A DNA stretch of 47,311 nt, taken from assembly GCA_016342355.1 (NCBI GenBank), contig JAEINP010000040.1, positions 1 to 47,311 of the forward strand, given 5' to 3'. Below the pieces are notes generated by a model. The model saw nothing but the letters and a program-made list of their open reading frames with translations, was not told where the DNA came from and did not search any database. How positions within the stretch are numbered: position 1 is the stretch's first letter; the number at the start of each line of letters is the position of its first letter. Made by a program: the position numbers and the translations under genes. This document shows positions 11,328 through 20,393 of this stretch, piece after piece. The DNA is from Desulfatibacillum sp. (lineage in GTDB: Bacteria; Desulfobacterota; Desulfobacteria; Desulfobacterales; Desulfatibacillaceae).

Positions 11328-12044
11328 ATGACGACATCAATCAATACATGGTCAGTGAATTCCGGAGTGTACTCCAACTCCAACAATACAACCAACACTA
11401 ATAGCCTGGGACAGGATGACTTCTTGAAACTGCTTATCACCCAGATGAAAAACCAGGACCCGTTGAGCCCCATGGAAGGCACGGACTTCACGGCCCAGTT
11501 GGCCCAGTTTTCCAGCCTGGAAGAGCTATTCGGCATCGGAGATTCCCTGGAGGAAATGCTATCGGTCCAGACCAATCAGGGCACGAGTGATATTGGCTAC
11601 CTTTTGGGCAAGATGATCGTGGCGGAAGATGATTCCTTGACCGTTAACGGAGGGCTGTCCACATCGGCCAATTTTACCATAGAAGAAAATGCCACGGTGC
11701 AAATAGGTATTTTCGATTCCTTTGGCATGGAGGTGAAGACCATCAATGCCGGGTCGTTGGATGCAGGAACCTACTCCGTGGGTTGGGACGCCCGGGATAG
11801 TGCGGGATCTCCGGTGGCGGATGGAACCTATTCCTACGAGGTGACGGCCAAAAACAGTGCGGGGATTCCTGTGTCCGCATACACAGTAGTGACCGGGGAG
11901 GTTACCGGAGTAACCTACGAATATGGGGCGCCTTATCTCCTTTTGGGAGACCGGATGGTTTCATCCGGCAGCATTTTGGAAGTGCATATGCCCCAAACCG
12001 CCACTGACACCGCCACCGTCACGGACACTGGTGCGGAAAGTTAA
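11328..12044 (+). CDS. flgD: Hook cap (scaffold) protein FlgD
   Basis: Exported cap that guides hook subunit assembly and is later replaced by FlgK. 238 residues with the canonical N-terminal signature QDDFLKLLITQMKNQDP and LSPMEGTDFTAQLAQFSSLE, then a FlgD Ig-like/tudor region (VKTINAGSLDAGTYSVGWD, DGTYSYEVTA). ATG at 11328, with AAAGGGAGA upstream, lies 19 bases after fliK. Length is normal. It sits between fliK and flgE, as in most flagellar operons. Confidence 0.96.
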   Translation: MTTSINTWSVNSGVYSNSNNTTNTNSLGQDDFLKLLITQMKNQDPLSPMEGTDFTAQLAQFSSLEELFGIGDSLEEMLSVQTNQGTSDIGYLLGKMIVAEDDSLTVNGGLSTSANFTIEENATVQIGIFDSFGMEVKTINAGSLDAGTYSVGWDARDSAGSPVADGTYSYEVTAKNSAGIPVSAYTVVTGEVTGVTYEYGAPYLLLGDRMVSSGSILEVHMPQTATDTATVTDTGAES

Positions 12045-12117
12045 GAAAAACAGTTACGATCACATACAATGAACTGACGTACTAAAATGCCGTTTCGGGC
12101 AAAGCAAGGAGGCAAAC

Positions 12118-14199
12118 ATGTCTTTATCAAGCGCACTTTTTTCCGGTATCAGCGGAATGAACACTCTGGGCAATTCCATGACCGTCATCGGTGACAACAT
12201 CGCTAACGTGAGCACGGTGGGGTTTAAAGCCAGCAGGGTGACTTTCCAGGATGTATTGGCACAAACCGTCAGCACCCAGTCCGGCACCGGGCAGTTGGGC
12301 CGTGGCGCAGCCATGGGCGATATTACGGGTATTTTTTCCCAGGGGTCCCTGGAGTCCACGGACTCAGCCACAGACTTGGCCATCGGCGGGGAAGGGTTTT
12401 TCGTGGTGCGTGATCCGGAAAATATAAACCTGGAATATTACACCCGGGCAGGGGAATTCCGTTTTGATCAGGACGGCAATTTTGTCAATCCGTCCGGGTA
12501 TCTGGTGAGAGGTTGGTCCCTGGATCAGAGCGGCAACGAGGTGGGCTCCATCGGGGACATTATCCTGAATTCCTTTACTTCGCCTCCTGAGGCCACGGAC
12601 AAAGTCACCCTGATCACCAACCTGGACTCCGACGGAACGGACAACTCCCTGGACGCGGATGTGAAGTTCGCCAACCTGGGTGATGTGGCATTGGGCGGTG
12701 ACGCAGTCAACCATCCCATTTACCTGACCCTGAACAACGCCACCTCCGTGATCAAGGACGTGAGCCAGTTCCAGGTGGCATGGGATTCGGGAACAACCAC
12801 CTGGTCCATTACCCATGGCGCCACGGAATATCCTGCGGCCGTCATTGCCGGGGATGCCAGCGGGTTTACCATTGACCTGGATAACGATGGCACCACAGAC
12901 ATTACGGGGCGCACCGGTGGCAGCTTGACCGCAGACGGCACAGGGACCTTTGATGTGGAATCTCCCGGCGCTCTGGGTGTGGTGACGCAGGGCGGCGACG
13001 CGGCCAACAACAATATTTCAGTGACAGTGAGCGACAGCGAGGCCCTCAAGTCCCTGGCCTCGGGTTTTGAGGTAAGCTGGGACAATGCTGCAGGCACTTG
13101 GTCCATCACCAACGGCATTGCCAATTATCCTTCCGCCAGCATTTCCGGCGGCGCCAACAGCTTTGAAGTGGACCTGGACGGTAACGGCACCACTGACATT
13201 GCCGGAACCGTGGCGGGCGGAGGACTGACCGCCAACGCCACCGGCTCCTTTGACATTTTGCCACCCAATGGCATGCTTTCCCAGGTATGGGACGGAACCG
13301 CCACGCCTCCTTTGGGAGACGGGGACTACGAGTATCAGGCCATCCTGAAGGTTTACGATTCCCTGGGTAACACCCACGACCTCACCGTGTACTACGACAA
13401 GGGAGACGTGGAGGGGCAGTATGAGTTCATCGTAACCGTGGCTCCCGGAGAAGATAAACGGGGCGGAGGTACCACCGGATTGAATGCGGTGGACACAGCA
13501 GTAGATAATGGCGCGGGACTTTTGGCGCGGGGTGTGCTTTCTTTTACCTCTGATGGTCAGATTTCCGATGTGGATATGTGGAATTTCAACAGCGACGGAA
13601 CGGACTGGGATGTGAGCAACGCGGATAATTGGACCGCATTGAATCCGGATGATTCCAGCCATATTAGTTCCGACGGGTATTTCCTTATCAACCCGTCATT
13701 TGCCACGGACCTCACCACCCCTATGGAGTTTAACGTGGGCTTGGCATATGATGGAACCGCCTGGGCGCGTGAATCCCTGTCCACCACTCAGTACGCCTCT
13801 GCCGGCAACACCACTTTTCAGGCCACCACCGGTTACGGGGTGGGAGACCTGGACGGCATCAGCGTGAGCAGTGACGGGATTATTACGGGCAATTATTCCA
13901 ACGGGCAGATCAAACCTTTGTTTCGTATCGCCCTTGCCAAGTTCAACAATGTCCAGGGCCTGCAGAAAATGGGGCAGAACATGTTTGCTTCCACCAGGAA
14001 TTCCGGCGACGCCATCACCAACAAACCCGGCACCAACGGGCTTGGAACCATCACGTCCAATGCCCTGGAGCAAAGCAATGTGGATCTGGCCAACGAATTT
14101 GTCAAAATGATCACCACCCAGCGCGGATATCAGGCAAATTCCAAGGTCATCACGGTTACGGACCAACTCTTGCAAGAGGTGATCAACCTGAAACGTTAA
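12118..14199 (+). CDS. flgE: Flagellar hook protein FlgE, enlarged with a duplicated insert
   Basis: Builds the hook. 693 residues against about 400 in E. coli. The N-terminus (LFSGISGMNTLGNSMTVIGD, NIANVSTVGFKAS) and C-terminus (NALEQSNVDLANEFVKMITT, QRGYQANSKVI) are canonical D0/D1 helices. The extra length is in the surface-exposed middle. Residues about 193-291 and 292-390 are two copies of a 99-residue unit (12694-12990 and 12991-about 13290), each carrying a W-SIT-G strand, an (I/V)DLD-N/G-GTTDI segment and a GT/S-FD ending. These DNDG- and DGNG-type loops resemble calcium-binding repeats. ATG at 12118 with AAGGAGG six bases upstream. Confidence 0.96.
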   Translation: MSLSSALFSGISGMNTLGNSMTVIGDNIANVSTVGFKASRVTFQDVLAQTVSTQSGTGQLGRGAAMGDITGIFSQGSLESTDSATDLAIGGEGFFVVRDPENINLEYYTRAGEFRFDQDGNFVNPSGYLVRGWSLDQSGNEVGSIGDIILNSFTSPPEATDKVTLITNLDSDGTDNSLDADVKFANLGDVALGGDAVNHPIYLTLNNATSVIKDVSQFQVAWDSGTTTWSITHGATEYPAAVIAGDASGFTIDLDNDGTTDITGRTGGSLTADGTGTFDVESPGALGVVTQGGDAANNNISVTVSDSEALKSLASGFEVSWDNAAGTWSITNGIANYPSASISGGANSFEVDLDGNGTTDIAGTVAGGGLTANATGSFDILPPNGMLSQVWDGTATPPLGDGDYEYQAILKVYDSLGNTHDLTVYYDKGDVEGQYEFIVTVAPGEDKRGGGTTGLNAVDTAVDNGAGLLARGVLSFTSDGQISDVDMWNFNSDGTDWDVSNADNWTALNPDDSSHISSDGYFLINPSFATDLTTPMEFNVGLAYDGTAWARESLSTTQYASAGNTTFQATTGYGVGDLDGISVSSDGIITGNYSNGQIKPLFRIALAKFNNVQGLQKMGQNMFASTRNSGDAITNKPGTNGLGTITSNALEQSNVDLANEFVKMITTQRGYQANSKVITVTDQLLQEVINLKR

Positions 14200-14304
14200 A
14201 TTAGCTTCCTAAGCATCCGACTGCGGATGTTGTTTGCGACTGGCAGGAAGAGACCCATATTAAAATTCCTCGTTTTAACATGTCTCCTGCCTATCCCGGG
14301 AAGG

Positions 14305-14343
14305 CAGGGGGAGAGGGCTTGGCCCTTTCCCCCTGTATTTTCC
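14305..14343 (+). terminator. Strong hairpin terminator after flgE
   Basis: A 14-bp stem (14305-14318 with 14322-14335, one G-T pair, loop TTG) is followed by TATTTT. It lies about 105 bases after the flgE stop and would end the fliK-flgD-flgE transcript. A smaller stem-loop (CCTGCC/GGCAGG, 14286-14308) overlaps its left arm. From here to the sigma-54 site at 14530 I see no gene. Confidence 0.75.
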
Positions 14344-14529
14344 AAAATCCCCCCTCACACATGTCAAGCCCATGACACTTTTTCCTGTCCCTTGATGAGC
14401 GACCCTGTTCCTGTTGTTGCCTCGCTTCCTGGATAACCGACTTGTGTATTAGTTAAAGTTTTGAATTAATAGTATAAAGTATCCATATTACGCCCCTGTT
14501 TTTGCTCTGGAAAACCAATTTTCATTTTT

Positions 14530-14544
14530 TGGCACGAAGGTTGC
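14530..14544 (+). promoter_or_regulatory. Sigma-54 promoter of the motA-to-flhB2 unit
   Basis: TGGCACGAAGGTTGC is a perfect -24/-12 element. Start of transcription is expected near 14556, about 33 bases before the motA ATG. No copy of the paired repeat seen upstream of fliK was found here. Confidence 0.9.
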
Positions 14545-14588
14545 CTAAAAGAGGTCCAGACAATTTGGCATCATATGGAGATTGGTAA

Positions 14589-15350
14589 ATGGATATTGCA
14601 ACAATTGTTGGGGTGGTTGGGTCCTTTGTCCTGGTTGTCCTCGCCATCGGTGTGGGCAGCCTGCCTGCGTTTTTCAATGTTCCGTCCCTGATTATCGTTG
14701 TGGGAGGAACCATGGGCGCCACGTTGATCAACTATCCCCTCAAGGATGTGACAGGCATTGTGGGCGTGGCCATGAAAACGGTTTTCGCCAAGGAAATCTC
14801 GGCCAAGGACACCATTGCCAAGTTCATGGATTTTTCCCAAAAAGCCAGGAGGGAAGGCATATTGTCCTTGGAAGGGGACATCAAGGAATTGGATGACGAG
14901 TTCATGAAAAAAGGCATCCAGCTTGCCATTGACGGCCTGGAGCCGACCGCCATCCGGGAGATTTTGGAAACCGAGATCAATTACACCCAAAACAGACACA
15001 AATTGGGGGCGGATGTTTTCACTACCATAGGCACCTTTGCCCCGGCCCTGGGCATGGTGGGAACCCTCATCGGTTTGGTGCAAATGCTCCAGTCCATGGA
15101 AGATCCCAGCAGCATTGGCCCGGCCATGGCTGTGGCTTTGCTCACCACTTTTTACGGAGCCATTATGGCTAATATTATTTGTATGCCCATAGCGGGAAAA
15201 TTGAAAACCCGGTCCTCCCAGGAGATGGAAGTGCGGGAGTTGGTGGTGGAGGGGGTTCTTTCCCTGTCTTCCGGTGAAAACCCCCGGATTGTGGAGCAAA
15301 AGCTGGCCTGTTTCCTGCCGCCCAAGCAGCGGGAATTGTCAGAGGATTAG
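14589..15350 (+). CDS. motA: Flagellar stator protein MotA
   Basis: Inner-membrane stator subunit that, with MotB, conducts ions and drives the rotor. 253 residues with four transmembrane segments: two at the N-terminus (about 4-22 and 29-48) and two in the second half. The conserved prolines fall in FAPALGMVGTLIGL and ICMPIAGKL. The cytoplasmic loop carries the charged ARREGILSLE stretch that contacts the rotor. ATG at 14589 with GGAG upstream; only 3 bases separate it from the next gene. Which ion it uses cannot be told from sequence with certainty. Confidence 0.95.
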   Translation: MDIATIVGVVGSFVLVVLAIGVGSLPAFFNVPSLIIVVGGTMGATLINYPLKDVTGIVGVAMKTVFAKEISAKDTIAKFMDFSQKARREGILSLEGDIKELDDEFMKKGIQLAIDGLEPTAIREILETEINYTQNRHKLGADVFTTIGTFAPALGMVGTLIGLVQMLQSMEDPSSIGPAMAVALLTTFYGAIMANIICMPIAGKLKTRSSQEMEVRELVVEGVLSLSSGENPRIVEQKLACFLPPKQRELSED

Positions 15351-15353
15351 ATC

Positions 15354-16199
15354 ATGCCCAAGGAAAAACCGCCAGAGCCAAAAGACAGAAGCGCGGAGAA
15401 TGGCAACCGGACCATGAACGTTTCCCTGTTCATCATCTTGCTGGCCTTTTTTATCGTGCTCAACTCCATCGCGGTGGTGGACGAAAATGCCAAACGCGAG
15501 GCTTTGGGGTCCCTTATCGGCAGCTTTGGGATATTGCCCGGAGGCCTTTCCCCCATGGATGCTGAAGGTAAGGGGAAATCCCTCAAGCCTCCCATCCATC
15601 CTTTAATGGACGCCACCGAGGAATCGCTGCCGGATTTTGTGGGCCTGAGCGGAGAATCATCGGCCATGGTGGACATACGCTCCACCTCCAATGGCTCTTT
15701 GATAAGCATTCGGGATCAGCTTTTGTTTTCCGAAGGCTCCTACTCCATCAAACCATCTGTCCGGGAATTCCTGACCAGACTGGCTGAAATTGTCAATGGA
15801 GACAGCTTTCCCGTAGTGATAACCGGCCACACGGATGACAGGCCTGCCGAAGAAAAGGGGGTGACCTCCAATTGGGATCTTTCCGCCCGTAGGGCTATGG
15901 CCATCTACCGGTTTTTTTATGAGCAGTACCTGGAACAGATGGCTGCCAGGGAGCGGGAAAATAACCAAGGGCGAACCCCGGCCCTTTTACCAACCCAGTA
16001 CTTCAAAAGGATGGATGCGTACGGGTGTGGCTCCTATCAGCCCATTGCCAGCAATGACACCCCACAGACAAGGAAATTGAATAACCGAGTGGAGATTCTT
16101 TTGGACAAACGGGCCAATTACAAACTCCAGCGGATTTACAAGAATCAATCTTCGGGCCTTTTTGTATTCAAGAAGTTTGTATTCAGCGTGTTGGATTAG
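15354..16199 (+). CDS. MotB-like OmpA-domain protein lacking the ion-binding Asp
   Basis: 281 residues: a short charged N-terminus, one transmembrane helix (about 22-41), a linker, and an OmpA/MotB peptidoglycan-binding domain (TGHTDDRP, NWDLSARRAM, NNRVEILL). In true MotB the helix begins with an Asp that carries the ion. Aligning on the shared FF pair, that Asp corresponds to Ser24 here (helix NVSLFIILLAFFIVL), and no other acid is in the helix. The protein is therefore unlikely to conduct ions by itself. It sits between motA and a normal motB, so an accessory role at the stator or in anchoring is likely. A residual annotation as plain MotB would be misleading. Start ATG at 15354. Confidence 0.9.
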   Translation: MPKEKPPEPKDRSAENGNRTMNVSLFIILLAFFIVLNSIAVVDENAKREALGSLIGSFGILPGGLSPMDAEGKGKSLKPPIHPLMDATEESLPDFVGLSGESSAMVDIRSTSNGSLISIRDQLLFSEGSYSIKPSVREFLTRLAEIVNGDSFPVVITGHTDDRPAEEKGVTSNWDLSARRAMAIYRFFYEQYLEQMAARERENNQGRTPALLPTQYFKRMDAYGCGSYQPIASNDTPQTRKLNNRVEILLDKRANYKLQRIYKNQSSGLFVFKKFVFSVLD

Positions 16200-16210
16200 G
16201 GACAGAAGCC

Positions 16211-16990
16211 ATGGCCAAGAAACCCAAAGAAGTAGAGTCGCCCGACACCACCATGTGGATGGTCACTTTTGCGGACCTGGTAACCCTGCTCATGACTTTT
16301 TTCGTGCTGTTGCTCACTATGTCGTCCATGGACACCAAATCATTGCAGACCATGTTCACCCTGTTTGCCGGGGCTAGCGGCCCCCTGGATTTTTCTCCTT
16401 ACGGTCAGGTCACGCCCATGCCAGGGGATTCGGATATGACTCCCGGTCCATTGGATGGCATGAGCCCGGATAACGTGGACATGCTGACCACCCTGACAGA
16501 GATTCTGGATACCTCCGGTTATGTGAAGGAGCCCGAGGCCATACTAAAAAGGTTGACGGTTCGCTCCCGAGATATCGTCAAACAATTGACAGAACAATAT
16601 ACAGATCAGATCAATGTGACCGAGGATGAACGAGGGGTGGTCCTGTCCTTCGAAGAGACCGTCATGTTTGACCCGGGGAGTTCTCGGGTGCGGATGGAAA
16701 TGTATCCTTTATTGGATGTGCTGGCCGTGGTTCTCAAGGCGGTTTCGGGCAGGATTCTAATCTTGGGAAACTCGGATGACACCCCCATGCATAGCGGCGA
16801 GTATGAATCCAACTGGGATCTGAGCCTGTCCCGGGCTCTGAATGTTTTGTATTATTTTATATCCGAACACGACCTGCCGGAAGAGAGGCTGGGAGTAGGG
16901 GGGATGGGTCATACCAAGCCCATTGCGTCCAACACCACCCAAGCTGGCCGGGATAAAAACCGTCGAGTGGAAATAGTTATAACCAAATAG
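16211..16990 (+). CDS. motB: Flagellar stator protein MotB
   Basis: 259 residues. One transmembrane helix (about 18-38) with the ion-binding Asp22 in VTFADLVTLLMTFFVLL, a plug/linker region, and an OmpA-type peptidoglycan-binding domain (GNSDDTP, SNWDLSLSRAL, KNRRVEIVI). Anchors the MotA ring to the cell wall and forms the ion channel with MotA. The canonical GHTD of the wall-binding loop is GNSD here. It follows the MotB-like gene by 11 bases, and its stop overlaps the ribosome site (AGGAGG, 16989-16994) of fliL. Confidence 0.95.
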   Translation: MAKKPKEVESPDTTMWMVTFADLVTLLMTFFVLLLTMSSMDTKSLQTMFTLFAGASGPLDFSPYGQVTPMPGDSDMTPGPLDGMSPDNVDMLTTLTEILDTSGYVKEPEAILKRLTVRSRDIVKQLTEQYTDQINVTEDERGVVLSFEETVMFDPGSSRVRMEMYPLLDVLAVVLKAVSGRILILGNSDDTPMHSGEYESNWDLSLSRALNVLYYFISEHDLPEERLGVGGMGHTKPIASNTTQAGRDKNRRVEIVITK

Positions 16991-17005
16991 GAGGCCTTTC
17001 GGGAA

Positions 17006-17509
17006 ATGGCGGATGAAACGCAAGACAAAGAAAGCAAAGGCGGTGGCGGAATGAAGTGGATCCTTATAGGTCTGTTGGTGGTGGTAACCCTTGCTGCCGG
17101 GTTTTTGGGGTATATGGTCATTTCAGGAGGAAACAATCAGCCTCAACAGGCAGGCGGCGTTCAAGCGCCTGCTCCCCCTCCTCCAGGCAATTCCGGAGCG
17201 GCAGCTCCGGGTGTTATGGTGGAGATGGAGTCCTTTATAGTCAATCTGAGGGACCGTGAGGGAAAGCGTTACCTGAAAACCAAAATAAATTTTGAGGTTC
17301 CCTCGGAAGCCGTAAAAACAGAGTTCAGTACCAGAAAGGCCCAAATACGGGATGTCATCCTGATTCTTCTGAGTGCAAAATCCTTTGCGGAAATCAGCAG
17401 GCTGGAGGGGAAAATGCAACTCAAGGAAGAGCTAATGGCCCGGGTTAACCAAGTGCTTTCCTCCGGCAGGGTGACCAATGTGTTTTTCACCGAGTTTGTG
17501 GTGCAATAG
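17006..17509 (+). CDS. fliL: Flagellar basal body-associated protein FliL
   Basis: Single-pass inner-membrane protein that surrounds and supports the stator. 167 residues: cytoplasmic N-terminus, transmembrane helix at about 17-39, a Pro/Ala/Gln-rich linker, and the periplasmic FliL domain (MESFIVNLRD, RYLKTKINFEV, VFFTEFVVQ at the very end). ATG at 17006 with AGGAGG 11 bases upstream. Position between motB and fliM is standard. Confidence 0.94.
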   Translation: MADETQDKESKGGGGMKWILIGLLVVVTLAAGFLGYMVISGGNNQPQQAGGVQAPAPPPPGNSGAAAPGVMVEMESFIVNLRDREGKRYLKTKINFEVPSEAVKTEFSTRKAQIRDVILILLSAKSFAEISRLEGKMQLKEELMARVNQVLSSGRVTNVFFTEFVVQ

Positions 17510-17528
17510 CGGATAAGGGCGGACTCAG

Positions 17529-18506
17529 ATGGGTGATATTCTTTCTCAAGATGAAGTTGACAGTCTACTCCAGGGGATTTCTTCGGGGGAAATCGAAACC
17601 GAGCCAGAGGAGCTTGTCAGCGCAGACGGGGTGGCGATGTATGATTTCGCCAACCAGGACCGGGTCATCCGGGGGCGCATGCCCACCCTGGAAGTGGTGA
17701 ACAAGCGCTTGGCCCGTATGTTTTCAACCAGTTTGTCAGCCACCATGCGAGGTGCTGCCGACATATCGGTCAGGGATACCAACATGGTAAAATTTTCCGA
17801 ATTCCAGAGTTCCATTCCGGTGCCGGCAAACATACACATGTTCAAGATGGAGCCCCTTCGGGGGCATGCCCTGCTGGTGGTGGACACGCCCCTGGTTTTC
17901 CAGTTGATCGAGTATTATTTCGGCGGGACTCCCGGAGGTAATCTTCGAGTGGAAGGCCGCGATTTCACCCGGATCGAAAACCAGATTATCCGCAAGGTGG
18001 TGGGTATTTATCTCAACAATTTGGAGGAGGCCTGGGCGCCTATCTTTCCGGTAAAACCCGTCTATGTGCGGTCTGAAATGAACCCCCAGTTCGCAGTTAT
18101 CGGGCTACCGATTGACCTTATGATTATTGTCCGCTTTCAAGTGGAATTGGAAACCACGGAAGGGGGTATGACCCTGGCCATACCCTACTCCTTGTTGGAG
18201 CCCATTCGGGACAAGTTGTACTCCGGCTTTCAGAGCGACCACCTGGAAACCGATGTAAGCTGGCGCAAGCGCGTGGAAAGTCAGATACGGCAAGTTCAGG
18301 TGGAGGTTTGTGTGGAATTGGGCACAGCCTCCATCACTGCTGAAAAACTCATGGGTCTGAGAAGAGGGGATGTGATTACCTTGGAACAATACGCTGACAA
18401 TCCCCTGACCGCCAAAATCCAGGGAGTGCCCAAGATTAGCGGCAAGGCTGGGGTGGTAAAGGGCAGCAAGGCTATTGCGGTTGAGGGCAGGATAACCATC
18501 CACTGA
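17529..18506 (+). CDS. fliM: Flagellar motor switch protein FliM
   Basis: C-ring protein that binds phospho-CheY and sets rotation direction. 325 residues. The N-terminal CheY-binding peptide is ILSQDEVDSLL (residues 4-14). The middle CheC-like domain includes SLSATMRGAADISV and the GGTPGG loop, and the C-terminal SpoA domain ends the protein. The N-terminal peptide implies that a chemotaxis CheY acts on this motor, although no che gene is in the window. Confidence 0.97.
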   Translation: MGDILSQDEVDSLLQGISSGEIETEPEELVSADGVAMYDFANQDRVIRGRMPTLEVVNKRLARMFSTSLSATMRGAADISVRDTNMVKFSEFQSSIPVPANIHMFKMEPLRGHALLVVDTPLVFQLIEYYFGGTPGGNLRVEGRDFTRIENQIIRKVVGIYLNNLEEAWAPIFPVKPVYVRSEMNPQFAVIGLPIDLMIIVRFQVELETTEGGMTLAIPYSLLEPIRDKLYSGFQSDHLETDVSWRKRVESQIRQVQVEVCVELGTASITAEKLMGLRRGDVITLEQYADNPLTAKIQGVPKISGKAGVVKGSKAIAVEGRITIH

Positions 18507-18567
18507 CGGAAAAAGTCCGGGTTTTATACCATTTGGAAAACCATATCTGGTGCTGAAGGGAACGATC

Positions 18568-18927
18568 ATGGAAGAAGAAGTTTTTGACAAAGATCAGGGA
18601 AATAATCTGCCAGCGGAAAAAGGCGCGAAGAACGCTCCTGCAACAATGGATTCGGATGCCGACGGAGAAGGGGACCTGGAATTCATTCTGGACATTCCCT
18701 TGGATATCACCGTGGAACTGGGCCGGACCACCATGCGCATCAAGGATCTGTTGCAACTGGGCCAGGGGGCCGTGGTGGAGTTGACCAAACTTGCCGGGGA
18801 ACCCATGGAGATTTTTGTGAATGGCAAGTTATTTGCCCGGGGGGAAGTGGTGGTGGTCAATGAGAAATTCGGTGTGAGGCTAACCGATATCGTCAGCCCC
18901 CAGGAAAGAATTCAGAGCCTTCGATAA
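18568..18927 (+). CDS. fliN: Flagellar motor switch protein FliN
   Basis: C-ring component and export-related switch protein. Start ATG at 18568 (AAGGG seven bases upstream) gives 119 residues; an in-frame GTG at 18550 would add six and has no ribosome site. The N-terminal half is acidic and poorly conserved. The C-terminal SpoA domain has the typical LDIPLDITVELGRT, LLQLGQGAVVELTKLAGEPM and VNGKLFARGEVVVV stretches. Follows fliM by 61 bases. Confidence 0.95.
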   Translation: MEEEVFDKDQGNNLPAEKGAKNAPATMDSDADGEGDLEFILDIPLDITVELGRTTMRIKDLLQLGQGAVVELTKLAGEPMEIFVNGKLFARGEVVVVNEKFGVRLTDIVSPQERIQSLR

Positions 18928-18939
18928 AGGCCAATTTTC

Positions 18940-19353
18940 ATGAATGAAGCGACCGTTCCAAATTTTTGGATTGTGGGACTGCAAATGGTGGCCATGCTCT
19001 CTGTTGTTTTGGCCGTGCTTTTTGGCGTGCTGTTTCTGACCCGTCGCATTTCCGGCAGAATCAAGGGTCGGGACGGGCTAACCATAGATATCCTGTGCGC
19101 CCGGCAGATGGGCCCCAAAAAGCAAGTGGTGTTGCTGGAAGTTTTGGACCAGAGGATTCTGGTAGGTGTGGGACCGGACACTATTACCCGGCTGGCAAGT
19201 TTTCCTGCGCCTCCAAAAACTTTTGCGGGAGAATTGGAAAAACAAATGGTCCGGGAGGTTTGTCCTGAAACCATGGAAGACATGGCAATAGCAGATCAGA
19301 ACACCATTGAGACGCCAAAGGCGGCAAAAGATGGCGCGGAGGGCGGCCCATGA
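18940..19353 (+). CDS. fliO: Flagellar export gate assembly protein FliO
   Basis: 137 residues: a transmembrane helix at about 10-33 and a cytoplasmic domain with the FliO pattern (QMGPKKQVVLLEV, RILVGVGPDTITRLA). FliO helps assemble the FliP ring. It is weakly conserved in general; the identification rests on this pattern and on its place between fliN and fliP. Its last four bases overlap fliP (ATGA), suggesting translational coupling. Confidence 0.88.
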   Translation: MNEATVPNFWIVGLQMVAMLSVVLAVLFGVLFLTRRISGRIKGRDGLTIDILCARQMGPKKQVVLLEVLDQRILVGVGPDTITRLASFPAPPKTFAGELEKQMVREVCPETMEDMAIADQNTIETPKAAKDGAEGGP

Positions 19354-20120
19354 AAACAGCAAGAAAAACATGGGTAAAGATTTTTGCCCTTGTGGCTTTT
19401 ATTACCCTGGTTCCGGTACTGGGACATGCTGTCACCATCGCTGTCCCTTCGCTGCAAATCGGAGTGGAAGAAGCAACGGGCCCGGAGCAAGTGTCTGTTT
19501 TGCTCCAGATAGTTGCCATGCTGACAATCTTGACCCTGGCCCCGGCCATTCTCATGCTCATGACTTCCTTTACCCGGCTGGCAATCGTGTTTTCCTTTTT
19601 ACGCCATGCTCTGGGAACCCAGCAGATGCCTCCCAACCAGATTATGGTTGGGTTGGCGCTATTTCTGACAGTGTTCATCATGATGCCGGTCTGGCAGGAT
19701 ATCAACACCAATGCGCTCCAACCCTATCTGAACGAGGAAATTGCCGAGGATGTCGCCATTGAGAATGCGGTCAAGCCCCTGAGGGCATTTATGTTCAGAT
19801 ACACGAGGGAAAAGGATCTGGGCCTGTTTATCAAAATTTCCGGGGCATCAAAGCCTCAAGGTCCGGAGGATGTATCCATCTGGAGCCTGATTCCCGCCTT
19901 TGTAATCAGTGAATTGACCACAGCCTTCATGATAGGCTTTGTGATTTATGTTCCCTTTATGATTATCGACATGGTGGTGGCCAGTGTGTTGCTTTCCATG
20001 GGTATGATGATGTTGCCGCCTGTCATGATTTCCTTGCCATTCAAGCTCATGTTGTTTGTTCTGGTGGATGGCTGGAGCCTGATAGTGGGGTCCTTGGTCC
20101 AAAGTTTTGTGGGAGGGTAG
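19350..20120 (+). CDS. fliP: Flagellar export gate protein FliP
   Basis: Core of the type III export gate in the inner membrane. 256 residues: a likely cleavable signal sequence ending near GHA, then transmembrane segments with the signatures MLMTSFTRLAIVFSFLR, GTQQMPPNQIMVGLALFLT and SMGMMMLPPVMISLPFKLM. ATG at 19350 overlaps the fliO stop. Length is normal. Confidence 0.97.
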   Translation: MKTARKTWVKIFALVAFITLVPVLGHAVTIAVPSLQIGVEEATGPEQVSVLLQIVAMLTILTLAPAILMLMTSFTRLAIVFSFLRHALGTQQMPPNQIMVGLALFLTVFIMMPVWQDINTNALQPYLNEEIAEDVAIENAVKPLRAFMFRYTREKDLGLFIKISGASKPQGPEDVSIWSLIPAFVISELTTAFMIGFVIYVPFMIIDMVVASVLLSMGMMMLPPVMISLPFKLMLFVLVDGWSLIVGSLVQSFVGG

Positions 20121-20123
20121 GGC

Positions 20124-20393
20124 ATGACACCTGAATTTATAATCAGTTTTGGTCACGAAGCAATCAAGGTTACCCTCCTGGTATCTCTCCCTCTCCTTCT
20201 CTTGGGCTTGGTGGTAGGTCTGGCAGTGAGTATTTTTCAGGCCACCACACAGATTCAGGAAGTCACCCTGACCTTTGTTCCCAAAATTGTGGTGGTTCTT
20301 TTGGGGGCATTGTTTTTTGGCCCTTGGATGCTGGAAAAACTCATGGCCTTCACCCACATGTGCATCAGCCAGATCCCCACCTTTATCCGATAG
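20124..20393 (+). CDS. fliQ: Flagellar export gate protein FliQ
   Basis: 89-residue membrane protein with two transmembrane helices (about 16-38 and 52-72). The family signature VGLAVSIFQATTQIQEVTL is present. Part of the FliP-FliQ-FliR export channel. Three bases separate it from fliP. Confidence 0.96.
   Translation: MTPEFIISFGHEAIKVTLLVSLPLLLLGLVVGLAVSIFQATTQIQEVTLTFVPKIVVVLLGALFFGPWMLEKLMAFTHMCISQIPTFIR

Noticed and set aside
14227-14436. Open frame of 69 codons between flgE and motA
   Set aside because: It runs through the strong terminator hairpin, has no ribosome site and its product is not recognisable.
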